This document shows, in pieces, positions 13,201-26,117 of a stretch of 64,000 nucleotides of DNA. This DNA is from Ectobius pallidus (taxonomy: Eukaryota > Arthropoda > Insecta > Blattodea > Ectobiidae). Below the pieces are notes generated by a model. It was given only the letters and a program-made list of their open reading frames with translations. It was not told the origin of the DNA and made no database searches. Positions within the stretch are counted from its first letter, which is position 1. The number at the start of each line of letters is the position of its first letter. Where the stretch lies: contig CAXKWD010000007.1 of assembly GCA_964059195.1 (NCBI GenBank), positions 150,709,769 to 150,773,768 of the forward strand, read 5' to 3'. Both the position numbers and the translations under genes were made by a program.

Positions 13201-16200
13201 AAAAATTAATTTAGAGACTCAGAGGAATAATTCAGAAAGCCTTTAACATGGGTGTGGTATTTGCATGTAGCCTTTCTGCACACCGGTATAACATAGCCTA
13301 CGTCATTCCTTTGATCGTAATGAAGAATACGCTGTCGGAGTTCATGGGCTTTAGTTTGTAATATTTGCATAGGTAATATAACGAGAGGTCCAGATTTTAT
13401 CGATCAATTCTCGAGGTAGAAGTTGAGAAATCTGGAGCTTGAGTTATATTTTTTGTAACTATTTAGCGAATAATATAAAGTACTGAATGTAATGAGGTAC
13501 GCCGTAGCATAGTGGTTGGGACGCTGCGCTACAAACCGGAAGGTCGATCCCCGATGAGGCCGTTAAAGTTTCTCAACTGGCCTAATCCTTCTGGTGGCAC
13601 TATGGCCCTGGGGTCGACTCAGCCTCTAACAGAAATGAGACCAGGAGCAATCCTGGGGGTTAAGGCGGCTGGTGCGTAAGGCTGACAACCTTACCACCTT
13701 CACGTGCCGATGTCCAAAATCTGGGAGCCTCAACCTCCTGGAACCCTCTGGGCCTCCATGGCCTGTATAGGGATCACTTTACTTTTTACTGAATGTAATT
13801 AATAATTAAAACCACGAAAATGAATAAAATACTTTGAGTTCCGCCACAACTATTTGTGTCACTCTACGAAAACCATCGATATAGTATATCGATAGCCGAT
13901 GCCGAGACAATCGATATTTTATTGCTATGGTCAACGCTACGAGCGGTTATTAACAACAATTTTAGGTATAGAATTCATTATTATTATTTTTATTTTAATC
14001 ATTTTTCTACTTATAATATAATATTATATATTGTATTTTTCGGACTATAAGACGCTCCGGACCATAAGACGCACGCACTATAGTTTTAGGATGGAAAATT
14101 TAATGGAAAAAATTAATGTGATTCTAAACTATTTTTTAAAAATGGAATAATATACTTCATTGTATACACAAATCATGACTTTCTACAAAGGATTCACTGC
14201 AAATCACTTTCAGTGCTCAATGTCAGGCTGTTTAGAGTACACTGATGTTCAGTTTGTGCCAAAATTTGCAACTAACTTATCCCTATAACACTTTCTTCAT
14301 GATTATAATATTGTACAGGCAATATTTACCCTAATTTTAATTATTTTTAGTTTACTTCGGACCATTAGACGCACTCAACTTTCAAGACTCTGTTTTCAAG
14401 GTAAAAAAAGTACGTCTTATGGTCCAAAAGAATACGGTATATATATTGCAAACAGTTTAACTATTACCCTAAATTTGAATCATATTCAACTATGCTACAG
14501 TAATCTCTGAATTATCTCTGAATTGTTATGCATTGTTGTTTTTATACAAATTACTTAATAATGAAATAGATTATATTAATATTCTCAAAGTAATATATTT
14601 TTATGTTCCACGTCATAGATCTTATAAACTGCATAATCTATATATTCCAAAAGCAAACACTGACTCCCATAATAATTCTCCTCTTTATACCGTGCTCCGT
14701 CTATACAATCAATTGCACAATGGGCAATATAGATATAGTTAATACTAACAATAAGCGGTTTAAAAATATCTGTGATAAAAATTTCAAAACTTTAAAATAG
14801 TAATAATTAAAAAGTAGTAGTTAAAATATGCCCCATGTCATTTTCCTTTATTTAAGTCTTTCGTTTCCTCCAAAACTATTATATTTCTTATGTTTTTATA
14901 TGTTCCCTTCATTGAGTATTTTTCATATTGTATGTGTTTCTTGTTTTTTTATTCATTTTTTTAGTTGCAGTATTAGTTTAAATATGTTAGTATAACATTA
15001 AACATATAATATTAGTGTTGTAAAACTGGTGAAATTAATATAAGAGAATGTTGTAATTGGGCAATGAGCATATTATATTCTCAACAAATTAAATAAATAA
15101 TAAATTATATATACATATATTTCAATATTTAAATACTATAATGTGGACTGGACGGTATAGAGTACCATTCTATCTGCCCTCTTTTGCTGGAGGGTGCAGC
15201 ACACTTTGACATTTGCGGGGCTGGTTTTTGCGGGAAATGCAGTTTCAATCAAGTGTAATTACAATGGATTGTCCGAAATACTGTTGGAATAGAACTCATG
15301 TGGAGGAAAATTGATTTCATGTTACATTTTATGAGAACCAATATAGGAATCGGTTGAACATTACATTTCCAAGAGTGGAACTATTCGAATTTCAGTTACA
15401 TATAATTGCTTACCCTGTATACATTCATGATAATGGAAGTAAATGTAACCTTTTCAGCAGTAATTTATATTTGCTTACTCCATGCATTATTATTGATTTT
15501 TTAATATAACTGTATTAAGTCTGCGGTGGTCTAGAGGTAGCTTGCCCCCCTCTAGATCCGAAGGTAGCGGGATCAAACCCGGCCGCAGTCGATGGGTTTT
15601 TAAGGACGTAAACATCCTGGGCACGGAGTCCTCCGGGAGGGACTTTAAGCTTGGGGGCCCGTGTCGTAGATTTACGGCACGTAAAAGAACTCCAAGCCTA
15701 AATTAGAGCCTCTGGACAAAATTTATCGGCCCTTTCACTTCCAAATAATACCTTAGTTTCCGGAGGGGGGTTGAGAGGCGATGGGCTTACCACCTGTCCC
15801 TCTGCCCCCTCTAGGAAAATAAGCGTAACAAAATTCAAATAGGTACAGAAACCTCCACTAGGAGGCCCTTCGCCCCAACATGGGGGCATAAGATTAGAGA
15901 GAGAGAGTATTAAGTGCCAGTATGGTACTTTATGAGATTGTGTGCGGGGTGGGAAAATGTGTATCTGTCTGTCTGTCTGTCTGTCCGCGTGTCTGTACGC
16001 GCTATAACTCAAATACGCTTTATCGGATTTTCATAAAACTTGGCAAACGCATTTATAAAGTTCATGGGAAGAGGCCTTTTGATATTGGACCAAATTGGGT
16101 GACCATTACCGGACTAATGCCCAATTTAGTGCCTATTTTATGGTAAAATATTAGAAAGAATTTATCAAACGCAAATCAGTTCTCATGGCAACATTGGTGG

Positions 16201-19200
16201 TTGATCATGTCCGGTAATCAGATAGGATTGATACATTTTTGTGCGACTAGTACTTGGACAGGTAATAAGCACTTGACGTTTACAATTTAGGCTTTGGCAA
16301 TCCTGTATTTGGACGTTACTTATTATCCATAGGAGTTTGGTGTAACCTAGTATCCAATATGCATTGGTACAGCACGTAGCCAACATTACAAATATAACAA
16401 GCACGGGGATAGTTTCCCATTCTACTGGATTCGTTAATTTTTTTTACACAAGAAAAACGGCGAAATTTCATGTAATGTTATTCTCCAGAAGTTTTAGAAT
16501 CCATATATAGGCACATTTTGTTTCTAAGAATATTTTAAATTTGGGTAAGATCGGTAAGAAGTTCACAAAAACTAACCTAAAATGGCGCTCAGAAATAAAG
16601 GCTTTTTTTTTATCCTTGTTCTTATTTTGAATTTGAATACCCTATCAGTTTTTTATGATTCCTCCCAAAATATTAAACCCTACCGTGTGATTGGTCGTGT
16701 TCATAGTACATTTTTGTAGCCTACAAGCATATTATTAGCGTTGGTTCTTTCCACACTCATGTCCTGTGTTCGAATGATTGTTCTTGTGTGCGCAGGGAGG
16801 CTCTGAAGCCGGCATGCGCGCGCAGAGGCCTGGACCTGAACGCCGTAGAGGTCTACCTGGAGAACTCCAAGACGCCGCTTCCGGTGATGACGGATACCTC
16901 ATGGCTCGGAGGAAAACAGCTGAGACTCAGAGGTAAACAAACATACCCAACAGTTATCGTATAGTAGTGAACACAAGGTAAACCTAGTTTGCAGAGGTTC
17001 TTGTGTGATCAAAAAAAGAATGTATCATAGCAGAGGTTCCCATGGAAGTATAAACAACGTTCATCGTGACTGATGAATTTCATATCCGTTTGTGGTGAGT
17101 ATTTAAAATTATACTTAAAACGTACCACCTTATACCACAAATTACCGATACAGAGAGTTTATATTCTGATACAAAATTGGGGGAAAATAGTTTTATGCTG
17201 CACCCTAGGCTCCTCTCTAATAAGGCCCGCCTGGGAAGGTGGGGTTTAGGGTTTCGTCACAGAAGAAATTCAATGTGAGACATAATAAACCTCGTGCTAT
17301 TCAGTATATTGCTCCTAAACTAACATAAAAGTTCCTAACCTAACAAAACGGCGGAGCTTGGCTGGTGCGCAGCATAAATCTATCTTTTGCCAACTTTTTT
17401 TTTTTTTTTGCTAAAATTCTCTGAAGGATAGTTAAAAGCTACCCGCTGTTTGCAGACTTGGGATCGAATTCCCCCCCCCCCCCGCCATCATGGTACTAAG
17501 TCATTGCTGAAGAGTTTGAGCTGGGCACAAGCCTAGCAAATTCATGGGCGTCCGCAGCCTTCTGGTGATACCACACGAAGATTTGCGACGATTTCCTCTA
17601 ACTTTTAATTTTGTATATGACATTCTTATTCTAAGAGCTAATACTTTTATTAGAAACTTTTTAGGAAAAAATAGTTTTATGCTGCACACTAGGCTCCTCT
17701 CTAATGGGGCCCGCCTGGGAAGGTGGGGTTTAGGGTTTCGTCACAGAAGAAATTCAATGTGAGACATAATAAACCTCGTGCTATTCAGTATATTGCTCCT
17801 AAACTAACATAAACGTTCCTAACCTAACAAAACGGCGGAGCTTGGCTGGGGTGCAGCATAAATCTATCTTTTGCCCAAAATTGCTATCTATTGTTTTTGT
17901 TTAACTGCCGTATTAAGATTTATGATGAATGTTCGAGTGGTTTGTATAAACTACATTTGTATAATGTATTTACCGTTCATAGTCGTATATAACCTAACAG
18001 TACCCGGGTCCAGCCCTATCCCTAGCCATACAATTTTAATTTTTACTAAACGGAACAACGTTAAAAAATGTGTCCCTAGGTGCAAGGATTATAATTACGT
18101 GCGAAATTGGTTCATATATAAGAATAGGCCTATATCCTGTAATTCTCTTACCTTAAAATACGTAATTCATGATAATAACATATAACTGACGGCCAAATTA
18201 TTTGGGTAAACAGGTTAACCAACACGATAAACCTCACTGGAGATATAATATGGCACATTCCCGAAACACGTGAATTCGGTATGCCCTACAAAACTAATAT
18301 CACTGTTCATAACCTAACCAACCTAACCTAACCTAACCGTCACTAAAATAGAATCTACCTGCCCCTGCTTACCTTATTGCAAGAAGATCAGTTGGTCATC
18401 CTGCTTCGCAGTTGCTCATCCTACTTCGCAGTTGCTCATCCTACTTCATTCAGAACCATAATATGGCTGCCGTGTTTTATGCGTAATAAAAATGAACTGA
18501 TTGCAAGGGGTAAAAATATAACAAAGTTCTAAAAACTACTAATTTCACCCCTGAATCAATTCCTTCAACAAAAGTAAGTACATTAAATTACGTTTTCAGT
18601 GTCAGGAAGGAAAACTGTATGGCTAAGGATATAGTGCTCCTCCCACAGTACCCTATGTGACTATTATTTATGGGGAAACTTGAAAAATAAAGTATATAGG
18701 TCAATTCCTCACATATTAGAAGAAGTAACAGATAGTATCACAAGAGAAATGAACTCTATCATGATTGTGTGGATGCAAGAGGAGGCCATTTCCAACATCT
18801 CTTGTGATGAGGTACGTGTTTATTTCATTGTAATTTTAACTGTAAATGTGAGAACCTGAATCATTATACCGTTAGCAGCTTTATTTGGGTAGATATTTCA
18901 CCCGATCGCTCGGGAGTTAAGAGCTGTGATCGCCACGACGCAGAAACCCGCACGATTGGCCAACTCTTACGTGAAATGAACTGTAGAATAGAAGGCCGTG
19001 TTGGGGGAATGTATATTCATTTGTCTCAAGTTAAAAAGTCTGAGTTTGTTCAAATTATGGGTACGTTAACGAATACGCTACATTAGAAATCTGTAAAAAA
19101 ATATCCCCAACATGTGGCTTACTAGTCGCTGTAGGCTTTGTATTAATTGAGAATAAAATGTTTGTCTCCATCATATCAGAATGTAGTTTGTTTTGGTGGA

Positions 19201-22200
19201 GAGAGGACGCTTCTTCGCTTGGTCGAGTTATACGTAACAGGAATTCAGTATTGGCAATGGCCACTGCAGAAGACTCACTGTATGTATGTATGTTTTATTT
19301 GCTTATAACGAAAACAACTTTAAAAAAGTATTCAAACATTACTTCATAGTTAAAACTCATTTCATATTTTATATTCAGGTATCGAAAGCAATATATTGTT
19401 TACATTGTGTGAATACTTTTATTCATTCACTTTATCGTAATATAACCACCAGATATTCGGTGTTTAGGTTTAAATTGAGAACCAGAACTCTGACAAAGGC
19501 AAAGTCGCAATGTGAGCAGGCTTCCATTGACGGGTGATTTTTTTCAGCGAAGCAGGTTGACCAACATGTGGTAGTTAGGTTAGGAACGGTGATATTAGTG
19601 TTAGTGGCAGGTTCTGTTAGGTTATGAACAGTGATATTAATTTAGTGGGGCATTCTGAATTCTCCCGAAATTCTAGCTTAGTGGCAGGTAGGTTAGGAAC
19701 GGTGATATTAGTATTAGTGACAGGTTCTGTTAGGTTATGAACAGTGATATTAATTTAGTAGGGCATTCTGAATTCTCCCGTTTCATAAATGTGCTATATT
19801 GTATCTCTCCCGCGAGGTTGGTTGTGTTTGTGGACCTGTTTCCCCAGAATTATGCGTGTTTCGCTGGTGTGACATCATGCCTGTAACGTCCATTCACGAA
19901 TTTCTTCATCTTACGGAGATAAAAATATGGCGGAATTGACACTACTTTTCGCTAGATCGTGTTATAAAATACCACCGGCAAGATAATATTGGCTTATGAA
20001 TTATTATTTTTAGATTTCTGGAAGGAGACAAGAAGATAAAAGTTTCTGAATTGCAATACTGTAACAAGCATTTCCTTATTTTGGTCTACACTTAACTTCT
20101 GCCTTAACATTAGGCCTATGTGGTTGAATTTTGCTGTCCCTCAAATGCCCTGCTCGCAGGATTAATGCCGGAAGTTTCCGTATTGTAGAATATCGAGCAT
20201 TAAGCGTGCATTGTTTTGTTTAAAAACATAACTTGGTCGTCTGCGTAAAGCAGCTTACTACAATACCGAACCCAATCAAAGTTTCTGTTCACTCAGCAGA
20301 TAATCTTGTCCGTTGTGATTAGAAAGTTATAATAATGCAGCAAGTAGAAATAGTAGAAAATTCAGCATTGGTCTGGCTCCATTATACAGGGTGTCTAAAA
20401 CAAATGTACTAACACTTTGAATGAGTATAAAAACATTATTTATGAACATAGAGACAAGTTTCAAGGCTTGGATTAAAGATGTACAGATACAGATTACTCT
20501 ACCATCGAGACGTAAGAGCTCACCTCCATGCAGCTTATCCTGACACATGGATTGGATGAAGGGGTAGCATTGAATACCCTGCGCGTTCCGCAGACCTCAC
20601 ACCAATGGACTTATTTCTATGTTGATACCTCTAGGAAAGAGTTTATCGCACAAAACCAAGAACAATTGATGCATTGGAATTGGAAATTGAAAGACAATGT
20701 CGCGAAATTCCAAATGAACTGTCGTGACGTTTGCATTATCAGCTTTGTCTGGACAATGACGGTAATAAATTTGAACATTTGCGAACACGATTCTTTAATT
20801 ACATGTTTCTTCTGTAATTCAAGCCTTTAAAATTGTCTCTATGTTCATAAATAATGTTTTTATACTTATTCAAAGTGTTAATACATTTTTTTAGACACCC
20901 TGTACTATGAAAGTTATAGAATAGACTGTATGCCTATATCAGAATTGTAAGCAAATGATTTTTCTTTAAATATAAGTCATCAATTCTAAATACAGTTTGA
21001 TTTCTGTACTACAGTTAAAAAATCTGCAATACAATTTGAAGTTTCCCAGAATTAAATTTATATTGTTTTCTAAACTACAACATAGTACAAAACTACTCAC
21101 ATAACTTCCTCTATCCATTCCTTGATATATCCCAGCATGGAATACAAGGGTGCATTGCAGTAGTGGGCATTCAGTTACCTCAGCCTCATTCAAAGTACAG
21201 TAGCAAGACTTAAACATCTAGACTTATGTGTGAAATGAGTATTTTAGGCCTATATGCCTTTCTACCCTTCATAGAGCTAATTTGGGAAAGAGTTCTAAAT
21301 GCAAGTTTAAGCTCTTAATGCAATATGTAATATTGTATAATACGCCACATATTATAACTTACTATATTAAGCATATAATGAAACTAGCAGGTGCCGCGGC
21401 TTCGCCCGCGATCTTATTCAACTGCTAGATATTGTGTTTAAATCATTTATTTAACATAAAAATAATAAAAACATTATATTTATTAACACTGGCATCGTTC
21501 TTACATAAATTGCAGGAATTAAATAATTTTACTCTTAATTATATTGTTTAACGTTAAAAATATAAATAAACAAACGAACAAAACTAATCTATGCTGCCAT
21601 ATGGGCATACAAATTTGAAATGAATCGATTAAAATGAACCACAGATTCATGAACCTTACCAAAATCATGCATAAACAATTTTATTATAACGATTGTCAAG
21701 TCTCGTTTCATTTATTTCCAAAGCCTTAGCCTATGTGAAGACTACCAACAATACTGTTGTCAAATGAACTGTGATTTGGATTTGATAATTCTGTGTAAAA
21801 TGGGATTAAGTATTCTCAAAAACATTTAAATTTTGGCATTTGAAATCAAAATTTTTCAAAATCCTTTCTTAGTGAGCACCTACAGTATGAAACGAAGGTA
21901 CTGTCAAAATTCCAAGTCTCTACCTGCTATAGTTTAGGTTCTACGTTGATTCTCTGTCAGTCAGTCAGGACAAAGCCTTTTATATACATAGAGATTACTG
22001 TGGAAAATTTAAACAAGCAAAATTTTGGCCGTTTTCGATAAAATCTCGAAAACTGAATTTATCTTCATTTAAGGGGGACATACAGCTTTGGGTGAAATTC
22101 ATAGGTGAGAAATAGGTGAAATCCATTTTTTCTTCTCAGGAATGAACTGTTCTGTAACCTTGTAATTTGGCATGTTCTTTATTGACTACCTCTACAATTT

Positions 22201-25200
22201 CATACTATTTTCAGAATTAATTAAACTGTTACCGATGGGCAATTATTGTTACTAAGTGGCAGCCGCGTTTCGTGCACTAAAAAGCCGTTTAGGTGATAAT
22301 TTTCACAAATGGTAATATTTTTCAGTGATTATTTTTTCTATCTATTTGAAAACATCATATGAACAACGACATCTACAATCTTTGGAATATAGCCGATACA
22401 ATGTAAGTATTTTTAAAAAAGTTAGTTTTATATTTTGTTTCTCATTAAAATATATATATATAAGTTATATATAAAAATAAACTGTTAATGTTAAATGAAT
22501 GACTGTAAATAGTGTTGTTCATATGATATTAACAAATACACAGAAAATAATCACTCAGAAATATTGATATTTCTGAAAATTATCAAGGAAACGCCATTTC
22601 AGTGCATGGAAAATGGCTACCATTTTGAAACTATATCTATCCGTAACTGTAGTAGTTTGGTTTCTGAAAATTATCAAGGAAACGGCATTTCAGTGCATGA
22701 AACATGGCTGCCATTTTGAATCGATAATTACCCGTAACTGTAATAGTTTGTTTAATTTTTAAAATTGTATGCAATTGTAGAAGTAGTCAATAAAAAGTAT
22801 GTCAGATTGCGAGGTTGTAGACCAATTAATTGCTGAGGGAAAAAAATTAATTTTACCTATTTCTCACCTTTGAATTTCACTGAAAGCTGTATGCCCCCCT
22901 TAAAGTTGTTGTAAAAATGTATACAGTCGTTGCACGCTTCGCCGCTCACATCCCCGAAGGATGCACGGCCCTAAAAAATCGTATGTAATTCAAACACTTA
23001 ACTTTCTTTACTCTAACCACGGACAATACACCATTTTGCCTTGTTTGAGGCTGAGTCGACCCCAGGGCCATAGAATACTAGCATGTAATAGAGTGCATTA
23101 TTAAAAATATTGTTTTTTCATATACGTCTGGGCCCTACTAATAAGTTAACATATACGCTCTACATGAGACGCTCTATAGACTTTCAACATAAAACTGTAC
23201 ACTAATAATGGTGCATTTTTATCGAGTTGGATGTACCATGTTGAACATTCATGTTACCTGCTCGTTACAAGAAGGAACAAATGACTGCGATCAGTGCGCC
23301 CTCAGCGCTTCATTTGTTATCCTCACAGAGTCCATGTAATGGCTAAGCCTGGCTGCAGATTTAATATGTGGTTAACAACCTCATTAATACAATGGCCGAT
23401 CCTAGCCATAGCGTGTTCCCAAATTAGATTCACTATTGTCAAATAGCATTTTAGTATTTCCAGCTGTTGTATGTTGCTGGCTTATGAGAAATTTCTAGCA
23501 TTTGCCAAGGACACAGTCTCTTTTCTCCTCCATCCTCTATTTCTTCTTCTTCTTCTTATAGTATTATTACCAGGGCCCGGATTCTGATGAACTAATATTG
23601 TTTGTAAAAATACCTATAAAATGACCTTACATTTTAAAGAAAATGACTTAATAATTATAAAGAATTACCTAAAAACTTATGTTTTATTTATAACAAAATA
23701 TTATTGTACACAAAGTTGTAGACTAATTTGTACATAACTGAAAAAAACTGTAAATGCAGAAAGGATGTTGTAGGTCTAAAAAGTCTGTTCTTTGTTTTTG
23801 ATTGGAGCATTTGAGAAGAAAAGTAAGAAAATTGTTTTAAAGTAGATCCTACAAAAATGTTGCATTATACTAACCTAGTAATTTATTTAAATATTACCCT
23901 GTGAAAGAAAGCTTGTAAATCCTACCTTATTTAGGATTGCAGTAAATTACTGTCAGCATACGGAGATTATCGAAGGTAAAAAAGTTAATATAGTCAATGT
24001 AAATGCATAAAAATGACTATATAAGGAAGCAAATGGCACGAAAATGACAAAATAATGACGTAAAATTGAAATAAATGCCTTAAAAATATAAAATTGCATA
24101 AGATGACAAAAAATGATCTAATAAAAATGCATTTCTATAATCTGGAGGCCATGATTAAGATTTATCTACAAGTTGGCAATGTCTATGCAGCATCAATAAA
24201 AAGATGACATGTCATTAGAATCCGGGCCCTGATTATTACTATTACTTCCTTTCTTTCTGCTTTCTTTCTTTATCTTAGTTTTACCTCTCCCTTTTAGGAT
24301 TGAAGCGATCCCACAGGATTTAAAATCCTAAATGGCACATATTTGCAAGGTGCAATTTGAAGGACATGCCAGTTCACAAATAATTTATTTTTCGCAAAGG
24401 ATGTCCAACTAGTATAACTTTACTTACTTCTTTACTACCAAAATAAGTTTGTTTAATATTGTAAATTCATACATAACGCACTGTCATCCATTACATTGCA
24501 TTGAGCGATTCATTACTTTAAAAACACTAATTGAAGGGCCTAGTTCCATAAGGGCGTAAGGCACAAATATTTAATTTTGAATTTTTAACATTTATGCATT
24601 CTCCTCATATCTCTTAAATACTCAGTGAACTATTTGTACTTGTGCCTGAAACCTCTGCTCAGTTATAAGAAAAGACCTGTGAGACTGCACATTCATTCTA
24701 CTTCATAACAATTCCATACAGGCGTAAGGCACACTTCCTATCTGTTATTGGGGTGTGTTTATCAACTGTTTTTATTTTCTGCAGTGCTACCATCCAAGCA
24801 AATGTTTATAAAAACTGAACTTGCATTTCTGAAATGTAACTTAATTCAAAATAGATTGTTTTGGTTATCATCTATTAATGACTATACTGGTATTCATTGG
24901 CAAACATGCAATTGTCACTGTATAATACAGGTTTTTACTAAAATAAAGTAAAAACAAATAATATGATACAAATTAAAAATATTTTGCTACTGTAAAAGTA
25001 CTTCACTTTCTGTTTAACATGTCAATATCAATATAAATACTAGTGCATTAAGGTGGAAAATACAGGGTGTCTGGGAAAGACCTGACGAAAAAGAAATAAT
25101 TATATATCTGAAACTATTGCATTTATTGACGTGATGTTTTCACGATTTCAAAGAGAAACACGATGAGTTTTAATAAGCCTCTATGTGAGCACCATTTGTG

Positions 25201-26073
25201 GCCCGATACTCAATTTCGTGCCACACACGCGAAAGCATCTCCGGTGTGACTAGTGCTATTGCATCGTAGATTCGGCCATGCAAATCTGCATTATCGGTCA
25301 CAGGCGTGCGATACACTTTGTCTTTCACAAAACCCCAGAGAAAGAAATCCAGTGGGGTCATGTCAGGTGACCTTGGTGGCCATGGTGTAGGTCCTTCTCT
25401 CCCATGGACTGTGGATTTTGGCATTTGCAGTTGTCTTGCCGCCTCACGAATGGATTTCCTCGGGCTTCTTACAAAAGCAGCCCGTACCCTTTCAATGTCA
25501 TTGTCGTTTATGCGCGATTTCTTTGCCTTTCCCTGCTGTGACTCAACATTACCTATCTCCAGAAATTGCTTGTGCCAATGAAGGATGCTGTTTCGGGCGG
25601 GAGGATTTCGGCCTTTGTCTGTTTGGAAACGACGTTGTAGCCTACGCACAACTTGTATTCCCAGTTCTCAGAATGAGACTGACTACACACGCTGCGCAGA
25701 ACGAGCTTTTTCTCGTTTCTCCTCGTGCAACAACAATGTGCATGCTCATGCGCATTACGGGATGCTACAAAACAAAACTTTTTGAGTTTGTCTTTCTAAC
25801 TGTGAAAATACTGAGGTAGTAACTGTAATAGTTTCTGATATATAATTATTTCTTTTTCGTCAGGTCTTTCCCGGACACGGGGTATATAATAATTACACAC
25901 TTATGTTTAGGTACCTCTAGTTGTAACAAATCCCAATACACTCTACCTTGTAAATTTGCAGAACTGTAATTTAGCCTGTCCTTCAAAAATATATGTTATA
26001 AAATTAAACTTTAAACCATCTACTTGTGACTGGTAGCCTAACACTGTTTAAAAGCATCAAGATTTCTCGAAAC

Positions 26074-26117
<44 letters not shown>

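Noticed and set aside
13494..13570. tRNA gene
   Set aside because: A and B boxes are present, but the arms do not close into a cloverleaf and the unit continues into a SINE body with target duplications. The same holds at 9985, 11535, 15521, 31147 and 41626.
18305..18342. CCTAAC repeats as interstitial telomere
   Set aside because: Insect telomeres are TTAGG with a 5-base period; here the period is 6 and only a few units exist, inside a dispersed repeat.
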